Shown: positions 33,025 to 42,099, numbered from the stretch's first letter. The stretch: DNA of 43,364 nucleotides from Oscillospiraceae bacterium (GCA_017829005.1 JAGAJF010000038.1:1-43364), one strand, 5' to 3'. Numbers and translations are program-made. Notes: generated by a model from the sequence alone, not told the origin.

Positions 33025-33759
33025 TTACTCAGCTGCTTCTTCCTCGACAGCTTCCTCTGCCTCAGCAGCCTGCTGCTCGCCCTGTCTGCCCTCGATGATA
33101 GCGTCAGCCATAGCGCCTGCAATAAGCTTTACAGCTCTGATAGCGTCATCATTGCCGGGGATAACATAATCAGCGTCATCGGGATCGCAGTTTGTATCTA
33201 CGATAGCAACAACGGGGATACCGAGCTTCTTAGCCTCGGAAACAGCGATCTTCTCCTTGCGGGGGTCAACGATAAAGAGAGCGCCGGGGAGCTTCTTCAT
33301 ATCCTTGATACCGCCAAGGTACTTTTCAAGCTTCTCTATTTCAAGCTCAAGCTTAACAACTTCCTTCTTGGGAAGAAGGTTGAAGGTGCCGTCCTCCTGC
33401 ATTGTGTGGAGCTGCTCGAGTCTTGCGATTCTTCTCTGAATGGTCTTGAAGTTGGTCATCATACCGCCGAGCCATCTTGCATTTACATAGTAAGCTCCTG
33501 CACGGAGAGCCTCTTCCTTAACGGAATCACCTGCCTGCTTCTTTGTGCCTACAAAAAGAACATTGTCGCCGTTTGCTGCAACACTCTTGATGAATGCATA
33601 TGCCTCGTCAAGCTTCTTTACAGTCTTCTGAAGGTCGATAATGTAGATACCGTTTCTTTCTGTAAAGATGTAAGGTGCCATTTTGGGGTTCCATCTTCTT
33701 GTCTGGTGACCGAAGTGTACGCCTGCTTCAAGAAGCTGCTTCATTGATACTACGCCCAT
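33025..33759 (-). CDS. rpsB: 30S ribosomal protein S2
   Basis: A 244-residue ribosomal protein with the diagnostic start [24 protein letters not shown] and the later [11 protein letters not shown] and DTNCDPD motifs. The acidic C-terminal tail of Glu and Ala is common in the family. AGGAGG lies nine bases before the ATG. It is first in the rpsB-tsf unit, with a promoter and a structured leader upstream. Confidence 0.97.
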   Translation of the reverse strand: MGVVSMKQLLEAGVHFGHQTRRWNPKMAPYIFTERNGIYIIDLQKTVKKLDEAYAFIKSVAANGDNVLFVGTKKQAGDSVKEEALRAGAYYVNARWLGGMMTNFKTIQRRIARLEQLHTMQEDGTFNLLPKKEVVKLELEIEKLEKYLGGIKDMKKLPGALFIVDPRKEKIAVSEAKKLGIPVVAIVDTNCDPDDADYVIPGNDDAIRAVKLIAGAMADAIIEGRQGEQQAAEAEEAVEEEAAE

Positions 33760-33785
33760 TTTTAATTTCCTCCTGGTTAATAAAA

Positions 33786-33872
33786 ATATAATTTTCCTCC
33801 GCCGTGTTTAGCTCGGCTTTTATTTCCGCATTACGGAAACACCACCGCCGAAAACTCCGACGTGCGAATTGC
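33786..33872 (-). promoter_or_regulatory. Structured leader of rpsB
   Basis: Between the promoter and the ATG lies an untranslated leader of about 110 bases. TTTCCG/CGGAAA (33822-33838) form a hairpin, and GTGTTT and AAACAC can pair around it. A location just before rpsB suits S2 autoregulation; the RNA is not recognised as a catalogued class. Confidence 0.4.
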
Positions 33873-33878
33873 TTTAAT

Positions 33879-33907
33879 ATTATACCATACATTCCACCAT
33901 TTTTCAA
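33879..33907 (-). promoter_or_regulatory. Promoter of rpsB-tsf
   Basis: On the minus strand TTGAAA (33907-33902) and TATAAT (33884-33879) are 17 bases apart. Confidence 0.8.
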
Positions 33908-33921
33908 GTGGCAATTTCACA

Positions 33922-34209
33922 TTATTCAAACAAATTATTTCGTCTATCCTTATTCATTCTGCACAAAACATCATCATCTGTGGAAACCAGCACCGTATCC
34001 GTACCGATCCTTTCGATATCCGAGCAGGATATGACCACATCGTCCTCTCTGCCCATAATACCCATCATACGTGACCTGCCGTAGATAATGAGAGAAAGTA
34101 TCTTCCCCGTTTCGGTGTCTATCAGCAGGTCGTCGATAAAGCCGATACGTGCTCCCGTCCTTGTGCTTATGACCTCTCTTTCCCGAAGCTCCGAAAATGT
34201 ACATTTCAT
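33922..34209 (-). CDS. YlmC/YmxH-family PRC-barrel protein
   Basis: A 95-residue single PRC-barrel protein. Its start MKCTFSELREREVIS and the run GARIGFIDDLLIDTETGKI are typical of the YlmC/YmxH family, which is tied to sporulation or division genes in Firmicutes. It ends in a basic, Asn-rich tail. A GGGGG lies seven bases before the ATG. It follows the spoVM terminator, so it is probably transcribed on its own. The role is unknown. Confidence 0.85.
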   Translation of the reverse strand: MKCTFSELREREVISTRTGARIGFIDDLLIDTETGKILSLIIYGRSRMMGIMGREDDVVISCSDIERIGTDTVLVSTDDDVLCRMNKDRRNNLFE

Positions 34210-34229
34210 ACCGATACCCCCAAAACAAA

Positions 34230-34258
34230 AACTGCTTCACACATACATATGAAGCAGT
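34230..34258 (-). terminator. Terminator after spoVM
   Basis: Read on the minus strand, ACTGCTTCA pairs with TGAAGCAGT across a 10-base loop and is followed by TTTTTGTTTTG. It closes the transcript that ends with the small spoVM gene. Confidence 0.85.
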
Positions 34259-34266
34259 CATGAGGA

Positions 34267-34359
34267 TTATTCCGAATCGGCAGATTCTTTTTTTATCCTG
34301 AAAATAATTCTGAAAAGACCTGCAAGGAGCTTCGGGCTCTTGACCACTACCATTTTCAT
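34267..34359 (-). CDS. spoVM: SpoVM-like amphipathic sporulation peptide
   Basis: A 30-residue gene. The peptide starts MKMVVVKSPKLLAGLFR and continues as an amphipathic helix with basic residues on one face, then IKKE and an acidic tail. The K-x-PK-hydrophobic pattern is that of SpoVM, a 26-residue peptide that binds curved forespore membrane and recruits SpoIVA to build the coat. GGAGGT lies seven bases before the ATG, an excellent site. Position directly after thiN matches the Firmicute order thiN-spoVM. A TATACACT upstream (34393-34386) resembles a sigma-E -10, but no good -35 was found. The match is from motif and synteny. Confidence 0.85.
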   Translation of the reverse strand: MKMVVVKSPKLLAGLFRIIFRIKKESADSE

Positions 34360-34427
34360 AAAAGCACCTCCGTTTGATATGACCGAGTGTATAGTTCATA
34401 TTATTCGGAATACGGCGTTTTGACACA

Positions 34428-35036
34428 CTATTTTTCAAGAATAACGAGAATTTGCCCCGACTTCACTTCAATTTCCGCAGAGCTGCCCGCAAACTCGTTG
34501 CTGACACCCAGCGGAAAATCCGACGTGAGCGAGATATCACCACCGTATTTCAGCCCCTTTGCAAAGATCCCGGAACGCTCCGTAAGAGAAAACAAAGAAA
34601 CATATTTATATCCGTCATTGTATAAGCTTACCCTGCCGGCGCCGCACACCCGCATAACAAAGCCATTTCCGTGGAGGATTCCCTCTCCGCCGTGACTGTC
34701 AATATATGCCAAGGTCTGAACAGAAGCAAAGGTGTGACCCATTCTGCCGCCGTCTGCACCGTAAATGTGAAATACGCTTATATGCTCATCAAAGGCAGTT
34801 TTCACAGCCATCATAAGGTCTGTGTCGTCCTTTTCCCGGGGTGCGGTAATGACCTCGCAGTCCTCGGGAAGCTCTTCCTCATTGCTGTCAAGGTCGCCGA
34901 TAATGCAGTCGGGCTTTATCCCCAGCCTCGCACAATGACCATATCCTCCGTCCGCAGCGATAACAACAGCTCCCTCGGGAATATGAACATTGCTGTAATC
35001 CTCAATGACCGCTCCTCCGAAAATAACGCACATCAT
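34428..35036 (-). CDS. thiN: Thiamine pyrophosphokinase
   Basis: A 202-residue cytosolic enzyme that transfers pyrophosphate from ATP to thiamine. The catalytic N-terminal domain shows AADGGYGH (about 27-34), IGDLDSNEEE (about 44-53) and KDDTDLMMA (about 67-75), all family hallmarks. A beta-rich thiamine-binding domain follows. The ATG at 35036 overlaps the rsgA TGA (ATGA) with GGGAGAT upstream; an ATG at 35054 is possible but overlaps further. No TPP riboswitch is visible, which fits a housekeeping role. Confidence 0.93.
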   Translation of the reverse strand: MMCVIFGGAVIEDYSNVHIPEGAVVIAADGGYGHCARLGIKPDCIIGDLDSNEEELPEDCEVITAPREKDDTDLMMAVKTAFDEHISVFHIYGADGGRMGHTFASVQTLAYIDSHGGEGILHGNGFVMRVCGAGRVSLYNDGYKYVSLFSLTERSGIFAKGLKYGGDISLTSDFPLGVSNEFAGSSAEIEVKSGQILVILEK

Positions 35037-35914
35037 CTGCCGTTTATCTCCCATTCCTTGATATTCTTAGCCTCCTCATACATCTGACAATAGCTTTCGT
35101 GCCTTGAGCGGGCAATATCTCCCCGCTTTACCGCCTCAAGCACCTCACAGCCCTTTTCCTTGATATGATTGCAGTCCGCAAATCGGCATTTGCCCTCGTA
35201 CTCTTCAAACTCCCTGAAACAATATTTAAGCTCGTCCTTTAGGATAACGGCGTACTGCATCGTGTCAAAGCTTGAAAAGCCCGGAGTATCGGCAGCATAA
35301 CCGTTAAAAAGCTTGTACAGCCTTGAAACTCTGGTGGTATGCCGTCCTCTGCCAAGCTTATGACTTATCTCAGCAGTTTTTATCTCAAGCTCGGGAGCAA
35401 GGTGATTTAAAAGAGTGGACTTGCCCGCACCCGTATTTCCCGTAAATGCGCATATTCTGCCCCTTATCTTCTCTCTGATGATTTCAAGTCCCTCGCTGCT
35501 GCCGTAGTCGCAGACCACAACGGAAATGCCTATCTTCCCGTATATCTCGGGAATCATCTCGTTTGCCTTCAGATCTACCTTCGTAACGGCAATAACAGGC
35601 TCAATGGATTTGTATTCGCATACGGCAATAAACTTATCAAGCAGGGTGAGATTAGGCGCAGGCTCGCAGGTGGATACCACAAAGACCATTACATCAAGAT
35701 TTGCCAGAGGCGGACGGATAATGCTGTTTTTCCGCTCCTCTATCTCGCTGATAACACCGTCTCTCACAACACATCGGTCCCCTGCACAGGGAGACAGACC
35801 GTCTTTTCGGAAAATGCCCCTCGCTTTAAGCTTTAAAAGCTCACCGTCCTCAGTCTCGACCGTGTAAAGTCCGCCAAGCGATTCAAGAATTAAACCTTTT
35901 ATGCCGCTGTCCAT
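35033..35914 (-). CDS. rsgA: Ribosome small-subunit GTPase RsgA
   Basis: A 293-residue circularly permuted GTPase that helps mature the 30S subunit. An OB-fold covers about 1-65. The G motifs come in permuted order: TKVD (111-114, G4), GNTGAGKST (159-167, G1), then DTPG (209-212, G3). The C-terminal zinc site is Cys243, Cys248, His250, Cys256. GGAG lies seven bases before the ATG. It is coupled to thiN by a four-base overlap; rpe, which sits between them in Bacillus, is absent. Confidence 0.96.
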   Translation of the reverse strand: MDSGIKGLILESLGGLYTVETEDGELLKLKARGIFRKDGLSPCAGDRCVVRDGVISEIEERKNSIIRPPLANLDVMVFVVSTCEPAPNLTLLDKFIAVCEYKSIEPVIAVTKVDLKANEMIPEIYGKIGISVVVCDYGSSEGLEIIREKIRGRICAFTGNTGAGKSTLLNHLAPELEIKTAEISHKLGRGRHTTRVSRLYKLFNGYAADTPGFSSFDTMQYAVILKDELKYCFREFEEYEGKCRFADCNHIKEKGCEVLEAVKRGDIARSRHESYCQMYEEAKNIKEWEINGR

Positions 35915-35935
35915 ACCATCTCTCCCATATCAAAC

Positions 35936-35964
35936 AGGCAGGCAAGACTATGTCTTACCCGCCC
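35936..35964 (-). terminator. Hairpin between prkC and rsgA
   Basis: GGGCGGGTAAGAC pairs with GTCTTGCCTGCC (few mismatches) around a three-base loop and is followed by a short TGTTTGAT. Probably a partial terminator or processing site that lowers expression of rsgA and thiN. Confidence 0.5.
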
Positions 35965-35971
35965 GTAAAAA

Positions 35972-38233
35972 TCAATAGCTGTTAATAATGCTGTTCCACC
36001 AGTCTTCGTAATCGTTGTTGTCGATAATATCCACGTCAGAGCCGGGATCGTGGAAGCCTGTAACCTGTTCGCCGGGCTGAGAAGGCTCGGAAGGTGCCTG
36101 AGTTTCTGTAGGCTCGGGAACACCGAACAGCGTTATAAGAACATTTTTATCAAATCTGACCTCGGAAACGGTCATTGTGTTGAAGTCAACATTGTATTCG
36201 CCCAGAATTTCGGTATTGCCCTTGTCATCGGCAACCTCAACAACGGTTTTCTGAGTATCGCTGCCCTCAACGGGAATGGAAATGGTGGAAACATATCCGA
36301 TATTGTCAACAGAAATGGTTCCTGCCATATTGCCGCCAACATAAGCGTTGAATACAGCCTTGCCCTTTAAGCCGTCAGGCACCGCAAAGGTAATATTGAC
36401 CGCCTGCCTGGGAGCCTTTCCGGAGCTGTAGGTAAGCACCACTGTCTGGTTGGGGCTTACGATATTGGACTTGCCCTCAGCGTCAAGAGCGGGAATACTC
36501 TGTGCGATGACCGTATCCGCAGGCTCGGCAGAGTCCTCCTCCTGGAGCTGAACGGTAAAGCCCTGGGATTCAAGCCTTGACTTTGCCGTATCCTTGTTCT
36601 CGCCAACGAGATTAGGCATAATAACATCGTATATCTCGGGACCGAGGCTTACATACATAATAACGGTAGAATCTATCTGAACCTCTGTATTTCTCTCAGG
36701 CTCGGTCTTGATAACGGTATTCTTTTCAGCGTCGCTGTTCTGCATTACAATGCTTACCTTGAGCTTGCTTCCGTTTATCATACTCTCCGCAGTATCTGCA
36801 GGGAGAGAATATACATTTGGAACAGTTACCATCTGAGGACCCTTGCTGACAACAGCCTTGACCTCAGTGCTGCCTCTTACGATAGGAGCGCCCTCCTTGG
36901 GAGTATGGGAAATGATATATCCCTTGGGTATCTCGGAATCGTAACGTTCTTCGCCCACCACAAGAGTGAAGTACTCGGAATAGTAGGTCTTGCAGTACTG
37001 ATACTCGTGACCCACCAGATTGACCATAGGCTCGGTTTTCTTGTCGTCAAGGAACGTGTTCATAATAACAACGGTGATAAATACCATTGCAATAATGACT
37101 ACCGCAGCCGCAATAGCAGTAAGAGCTACAACAAAGTAGGATGACTTGGACACCTCGCCGTCGTCCTCGTCATCATCATCGTAATCGTCAATATCCTCGT
37201 TTTCGTAAACTTCCTCTTTGGATTTTTTAGGCTTCGTTTTTCTCACCTCGTCCTTATGGGCTTTTTTCGGTGTATCTTCCTTGAACCTGTGAGCGGGAGC
37301 GGCATTGCCGTTTTCTCCTCCCGAGGCTTCGGGTCTCCTGAAATACTGGGTCTTTTCAGTATCTCCCGATGATGTGTCAAGGTAATTATACTCGAAAACA
37401 ATGCTTGGGTTCTGCTTGAATTCCTCGATATCCTTAATCATTTCCGAAGCGGACTGATAACGCTTGGAAGCGTCTCGCTGCATTGCTCTCATAACAATGC
37501 TCTCAAGTCCCTCGGGAATGGTATTGTTTATAGCTCTGGGCGGCTTGGGATTATTCTGCATATGCATAAGCGCCACAGCAATGGGCGTATCTGCATCAAA
37601 GGGCTTGACACCCGTAAGCATTTCGTAGAGCATTACGCCAACAGAGTAAATATCGCTCTTTTCATCGGTAATGTCTCCCCTTGCCTGCTCGGGGCTGATG
37701 TAATGAACGCTGCCGATAGCCTTGTCGGAAATGGTCTTGCCCTCCTCACGGGCAAACCTCGCAATTCCGAAGTCCATGACCTTGATGGTGCCGTCGGGAA
37801 AAAGCATTATATTCTGAGGCTTGATGTCACGGTGAACGATCCCCCTGTCATGAGCGTGCTGCAAGGCTCTCAGTATCTGAATGATGAAATGAACGGAGTC
37901 CTTCCATTTCAGAACGCCCTGCTGCTCCATAAACTCCTTGAGGGTAATACCGTCGATATACTCCATAACGATAAACTGTATGCGGTCGCTGAAACCCACA
38001 TCATATATCCTTACGATATTGGGGTGACTGAGAACGGCGATCGCCTTTGATTCATTTCTGAACCGTCTGACAAAATCGTCATTGTCTGCAAATTCATTTT
38101 TCAGAATTTTAACGGCAACAGTTCTGTTTTCAACCAGATCCACAGCCTTGTAAACGTCCGCCATTCCGCCAATGCCAATAAGCTCGGTTATCTCATAGCG
38201 GCCGTCCAGCTTCTTGCCGATATTCTTATCCAT
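35972..38233 (-). CDS. prkC: PASTA-domain Ser/Thr protein kinase
   Basis: A 753-residue membrane kinase that senses muropeptides or lipid II and controls growth and dormancy. The kinase domain covers about 10-275, with Gly loop G20-x-G22-G23, Lys42 (VAVKIL), catalytic Asp136 (HRDIKPQN) and DFG (154-156). A charged linker with long Lys and Asp runs (about 318-362) leads to one TM segment (about 366-393) and three PASTA repeats (about 402-465, 468-532, 536-605), then a unique beta domain and a Pro/Glu tail. The ATG at 38233 has GGAG eight bases before it; the upstream GTG is not needed. It pairs with the phosphatase gene upstream. Confidence 0.95.
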   Translation of the reverse strand: MDKNIGKKLDGRYEITELIGIGGMADVYKAVDLVENRTVAVKILKNEFADNDDFVRRFRNESKAIAVLSHPNIVRIYDVGFSDRIQFIVMEYIDGITLKEFMEQQGVLKWKDSVHFIIQILRALQHAHDRGIVHRDIKPQNIMLFPDGTIKVMDFGIARFAREEGKTISDKAIGSVHYISPEQARGDITDEKSDIYSVGVMLYEMLTGVKPFDADTPIAVALMHMQNNPKPPRAINNTIPEGLESIVMRAMQRDASKRYQSASEMIKDIEEFKQNPSIVFEYNYLDTSSGDTEKTQYFRRPEASGGENGNAAPAHRFKEDTPKKAHKDEVRKTKPKKSKEEVYENEDIDDYDDDDEDDGEVSKSSYFVVALTAIAAAVVIIAMVFITVVIMNTFLDDKKTEPMVNLVGHEYQYCKTYYSEYFTLVVGEERYDSEIPKGYIISHTPKEGAPIVRGSTEVKAVVSKGPQMVTVPNVYSLPADTAESMINGSKLKVSIVMQNSDAEKNTVIKTEPERNTEVQIDSTVIMYVSLGPEIYDVIMPNLVGENKDTAKSRLESQGFTVQLQEEDSAEPADTVIAQSIPALDAEGKSNIVSPNQTVVLTYSSGKAPRQAVNITFAVPDGLKGKAVFNAYVGGNMAGTISVDNIGYVSTISIPVEGSDTQKTVVEVADDKGNTEILGEYNVDFNTMTVSEVRFDKNVLITLFGVPEPTETQAPSEPSQPGEQVTGFHDPGSDVDIIDNNDYEDWWNSIINSY

Positions 38234-38280
38234 CTGATCCACTCCGTTTGACCTCGGAAAATCCGATTATTATGGGAAAT

Positions 38281-39000
38281 TTATCTGATTACAGCCGCGG
38301 TGATATTATCTCCGCTGCCATTGTCAAGCGCTGTCTGAACAAGAGCCTTCGGAAGCTCCTCGGGGGGCAAATCCTTTGTCATTCTGAACATTGCTCCCTC
38401 ATCGCAGTAATTTGACATACCGTCGGTACAGAGAATTACCGCACCGCCTTTGGGAAGCTCATTTTCAAAATAATCGGGCTCCACATTTTCCGAAACGCCC
38501 ACAGCACGTGTGATAACATTGCGCTTGGGGTGATTTTTAAGCTCTTCTTTGGTGATGTCGCCCCGCTCGTACAGGTTCATTACCATCGAATGGTCTCTGG
38601 TTATCTGTTTTATCTCGTGGGTGACAAGGTAAGCACGGGAATCTCCCACATTTACCGTATGTACGATCCCGTTTCTCACAAGGGAGGCAACGCAGGTCGT
38701 GCCCATACCGTTCCATTCGGGTATAGCCGAGCCTAAATCGTAAACAACGGCATTTGCGGTCTTGACAGCCGCCACAAGAAGGTTTCTGATCCTGTTGCTG
38801 TCGTAATCGCTCCGATAGCTCTTGACGATACGCTCCTTTATGATGGCAACCGCCCTGCTGCCGGCTTCCTTGCCCGCATTTGAGCCGCCCATTCCGTCGC
38901 ACACCACAGCAAACACAGCGTCCTCAAGCAGCGCAAAGTCTACGCTGTCCTGATTTTCGGAACGTCCGTGTCCGATATCGGTGTGAGTATAAACCATCAT
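38281..39000 (-). CDS. stp: PP2C-type Ser/Thr protein phosphatase
   Basis: A 239-residue metal-dependent phosphatase that reverses PrkC phosphorylation. The PP2C motifs are present: DIGHGRSENQD (about 8-18), VVCDGMGG (about 34-41), NVGDSRAYL, RDHSMV, and the final GSGDNITA. The metal-binding Asp residues are all retained. The first ATG of a tandem ATG pair has AAAGGA about 10 bases upstream. It precedes prkC by 47 bases, the standard stp-prkC order. It is also known as prpC. Confidence 0.95.
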   Translation of the reverse strand: MMVYTHTDIGHGRSENQDSVDFALLEDAVFAVVCDGMGGSNAGKEAGSRAVAIIKERIVKSYRSDYDSNRIRNLLVAAVKTANAVVYDLGSAIPEWNGMGTTCVASLVRNGIVHTVNVGDSRAYLVTHEIKQITRDHSMVMNLYERGDITKEELKNHPKRNVITRAVGVSENVEPDYFENELPKGGAVILCTDGMSNYCDEGAMFRMTKDLPPEELPKALVQTALDNGSGDNITAAVIR

Positions 39001-39032
39001 ACTGTCTCAGTCCTTTCAAGAGGCTTCACTGC

Positions 39033-40067
39033 CTATATTTCATATTCCCGTCTAAGCTGACCGCAGGCGGCGTTTATATCAGCGCCGAGGGTCCTTCTGA
39101 CGGTAACGTTCATACCAAGTCTCTCGAGCCGCTTTGAAAACTGTTCCACAGACCTTCTGTCTGCGCTGTAGCTTCGTTCCTTTATCTTATTTACAGGTAT
39201 AAGATTTATGTGACAATTCATACCTTTCAGAAGCCCTGCCAGAGCCTCTGCGTCACGGGGAGAATCATTCACGCCGCTTATCACGGCGTATTCAAAGGAA
39301 ATGCGTCTGCCTGTTTCCTTTATATACTCCCTGCAGGCGGCGATAAGCTCGTTTATATCCCAGGAGCGGTTCACAGGCATTATCTCGCTTCTTCGCCTGT
39401 TGTCCGCCGAGTGGAGGGAAACCGACAGGGTAAGCCCTGTTTTAAGCTTTGCCAGATCGTTTATTCTCGGGACAATGCCGCAGGTGGAAAGGGACACGTG
39501 CCTGAGGCTCATATTCCTCCCCTTGGGTGAACTGAGCAGCTCCAGAAATCTAATCACATTATCATAATTATCCAGCGGCTCGCCAATGCCCATCAGCACA
39601 AGGCTGTCAACGTGCCGTCCGCTGTCCTTTTCCGCAAGGTAGATCTGCATGAGCATTTCGGAGGGCGTAAGGTTTCTTCTGAATCCTGCGATAGTGGACG
39701 CACAGAAATTGCAGCCCATTTTGCACCCCACCTGAGTGGAGATGCAGATGCTGTTTCCGTGCCTGTAATCCATTAAAACAGACTCAATATGATTGCCGTC
39801 TTCAAGCTCATAAAGATATTTTATCGTATTATCTACACAAGATTCAAGTCTTTTGACAATATTTAGTCGCTTTATATAAAATTTTTCACACATTTTTGTG
39901 CGAAGCTCCAACGAAATGTTAGACATTTCTGAAAAATCAGTAACTATTTTTATATGAAGCCAGTTAAATATCTGCTCGGCACGGAATTTTTTCTCGCCCA
40001 TAGAGTCAAGCTCTATTATGATCTCGTCCAAAGAGAGAGATAAAATATCAAGCTTTTCAGTCTCCAC
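39033..40067 (-). CDS. rlmN: 23S rRNA/tRNA adenine C2 methyltransferase RlmN
   Basis: A radical SAM enzyme of 344 residues that methylates A2503 of 23S rRNA and A37 of some tRNAs. The [4Fe-4S] motif CKMGCNFC is followed by the VLMGIGEPLDNYD region and the GVNDS and RRTLGADINAACGQL end that carries a methyl-carrier Cys. The start is a GTG: 40067 lies nine bases after AAAGG, while the GTG at 40076 abuts it. It overlaps rsmB by 11 bases, so the two are coupled. Confidence 0.95.
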   Translation of the reverse strand: METEKLDILSLSLDEIIIELDSMGEKKFRAEQIFNWLHIKIVTDFSEMSNISLELRTKMCEKFYIKRLNIVKRLESCVDNTIKYLYELEDGNHIESVLMDYRHGNSICISTQVGCKMGCNFCASTIAGFRRNLTPSEMLMQIYLAEKDSGRHVDSLVLMGIGEPLDNYDNVIRFLELLSSPKGRNMSLRHVSLSTCGIVPRINDLAKLKTGLTLSVSLHSADNRRRSEIMPVNRSWDINELIAACREYIKETGRRISFEYAVISGVNDSPRDAEALAGLLKGMNCHINLIPVNKIKERSYSADRRSVEQFSKRLERLGMNVTVRRTLGADINAACGQLRREYEI

Positions 40068-41385
40068 GAGAGCCACCCTTTCTTAAACGGCAGATGAAAA
40101 AACCGTCCCCGCCGAAATCCTTTGCAAAAACTGCGGTCATAAATTTCCCCTTGAAAAAGTCACCCATTTCTTCGGGGAAAGGCTCTCCCGAAAAATCCTT
40201 CCGCTTCTCAAGAAATGCCTCAATAACACGCTCGTTTTCATTTATATTCACCGTACAGGTGGAATAGACAAGCAGTCCGCCCTCTTTAACGTATTCCGCA
40301 GCCGCCGAAAGTATCTCAAGCTGTACCCTCGGAAGTCCGTCAGCATCGGATAAGGGCTTGTAGCGTATCTCGGGCTTGCCCCTGATAACGCCGTAGCCGC
40401 TGCAGGGAACATCGCAGAGAACCCTGTCCGCAATGGGCAGACGGGGGTTATGTACCCTTGCGTCATTGGTCACAGCTTCAACGATTTGCAGCCCCAGACG
40501 CTCCGCCCCTCGTCTGATAAGCCCCGTCCGCTTTTCGTGAAGCTCGCAGGCGATCATCCTGCCCTTGTTTCCCATCATTTCAGCCATAGTGAAGGTCTTT
40601 CCCCCCGGTGCGGCGCATAGGTCAATGACCGTCTCCCCGGGTTCGGGAGCCACCGCCTTACAACAAAGCTGAGATGAATAATCCTGAGCATGGTAATTGC
40701 CCTTGATAAAATCTTCGTCCTTTTCCACGTCACGAAGATTTTCGCAAATGACCGTGTTTTCGTCAAGAGTGCTTACATACGCCTTAACGCCCCTCTCCGA
40801 AAGGCTTTCCGCAAGAGCAGCGCCGCTTGTTTTAAGGGTATTTGCCCTCAGAGTGCATATGGACGGGAGAAGCGCATTTTCCAGAAGTGAGCGTGCATTT
40901 TCCTCGCCATATCCCTCGCAGATACGCTTTATAAGCTCCTCAGGGCAGGAGTATTCAACGGACATTTTCTTATATTTGTCACCCTTTACCTCGGGAAGCT
41001 TCTTTCCGTCCCTGATAATGCTTCTGAGTATGGCATTGACCATTCCCGAAGCCGAAGCCTTTTTAAGCTTCTTCACAAGCTCAACAGATTCGCTGACGGC
41101 TGCATTGTCGGGAACATTGTCCATATACAGAAGCTGATATGCGCCCATCATCAGAGCGATGCGAACCTGCTTGTCCAGCTTGCTTACGGGCTTTGATACG
41201 TATGCGGAAAGGAGATGCTCAAGGGTGATGCGTCTTTCGGTAACGCCGTAAAACAGCCTTGCCGCAAACGCCTTGTCTCGCTCGGAAAGAGAGCTGTCCT
41301 TAAAGGCGCTGTCCAGGGCAATATTTGAATATGCGCTGCCCTCAACTCGTTCAATGAGCTTGTAAGTGGCAAGCCTTGCGGACAT
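40057..41385 (-). CDS. rsmB: 16S rRNA cytosine-967 C5 methyltransferase RsmB
   Basis: A 442-residue enzyme. An N-terminal NusB-like RNA-binding domain (about 1-130) is joined to a Rossmann methyltransferase domain. SAM motif I reads DLCAAPGGKT; the two catalytic Cys are in DVPCSGYG (motif IV) and YSTCTV (motif VI). Length is standard. GGGAG lies seven bases before the ATG. It sits between the YugP-like gene (21 bases) and rlmN (overlap), in the conserved fmt-rsmB-rlmN order. Confidence 0.96.
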   Translation of the reverse strand: MSARLATYKLIERVEGSAYSNIALDSAFKDSSLSERDKAFAARLFYGVTERRITLEHLLSAYVSKPVSKLDKQVRIALMMGAYQLLYMDNVPDNAAVSESVELVKKLKKASASGMVNAILRSIIRDGKKLPEVKGDKYKKMSVEYSCPEELIKRICEGYGEENARSLLENALLPSICTLRANTLKTSGAALAESLSERGVKAYVSTLDENTVICENLRDVEKDEDFIKGNYHAQDYSSQLCCKAVAPEPGETVIDLCAAPGGKTFTMAEMMGNKGRMIACELHEKRTGLIRRGAERLGLQIVEAVTNDARVHNPRLPIADRVLCDVPCSGYGVIRGKPEIRYKPLSDADGLPRVQLEILSAAAEYVKEGGLLVYSTCTVNINENERVIEAFLEKRKDFSGEPFPEEMGDFFKGKFMTAVFAKDFGGDGFFICRLRKGGSRGD

Positions 41386-41406
41386 AGTATCACTCCCGGA
41401 ATAAAA

Positions 41407-42087
41407 TTATCGTCTCCGTCTGCCCGAAATAAGCAGCAGACGAACAAGGCTCAGAAGAGCGGTTATCATAGCAGCAACATAGGTCATAGCCGCCGCAGTA
41501 AGGACCTTCTTTGCGCCGATCAGTTCATCATCCTCAAGAAAATGCGCCGAGCGAAGAGATTTTATTGCCCTGCCGCTTGCGTCAAATTCAACAGGAAGCG
41601 TTACCGCCTGAAAAAGCACCACAGCGCAGAAAAGAAGTATGCCCACAGTAATAAGAACGTCCCATGAAAAAGCAAGTCCCAGTATGACCAGCGGAGTTGA
41701 CAGGCTTGAGCCGAAGCGTGTAACAGGGATAATCGCGTTTCTCACCTTTATGGGAGCATATCCCGTTGCATACTGAACGGCGTGACCTGCCTCGTGAGCC
41801 GCAACACCCACAGCCGCAACGGTAGCGCTGCCGTAAACATCATCAGAAAGCCTTATTACATTGGCTCTCGGGTCATAATGGTCGGTAAGACTGCCGCTTA
41901 TGCGCTCTATCCTTACATTTGTAAGACCGTTCCTGTCGAGTATCTCACGGGCAGCGTCCGCTCCCGTAAGACCTCTGCTGTTTCTTTCATTGCTGTACTT
42001 TGAAAAAGTGGATTTGACCATAAGCTGGGCAATAAGACTGAATATTATTGCAGGGATAAGTATTATGATCGTACTGTCCCAATACAT
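41407..42087 (-). CDS. YugP-like zinc metallopeptidase, membrane protein
   Basis: A 226-residue membrane protein of the Zn_peptidase_2 (YugP) family. TM1 is at about 7-26. The cytoplasmic or intramembrane active-site motif HEAGH (about 98-102) follows LSDDVYGSATVAAVGVAAHE, and FDASGRA (about 168) is a second conserved site with the family's third metal ligand region. Two or three more TM segments follow. AGGAGAG precedes the ATG. Family members are widespread in Firmicutes with no known substrate. Here it is inserted in the fmt-rsmB order of the conserved cluster. Confidence 0.92.
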   Translation of the reverse strand: MYWDSTIIILIPAIIFSLIAQLMVKSTFSKYSNERNSRGLTGADAAREILDRNGLTNVRIERISGSLTDHYDPRANVIRLSDDVYGSATVAAVGVAAHEAGHAVQYATGYAPIKVRNAIIPVTRFGSSLSTPLVILGLAFSWDVLITVGILLFCAVVLFQAVTLPVEFDASGRAIKSLRSAHFLEDDELIGAKKVLTAAAMTYVAAMITALLSLVRLLLISGRRRR

Positions 42088-42099
42088 AGCAAACTCTCC

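Noticed and set aside
35037-35060. TPP riboswitch controlling thiN
   Set aside because: thiN is embedded in an operon and overlaps rsgA; no leader or THI-box motif exists.
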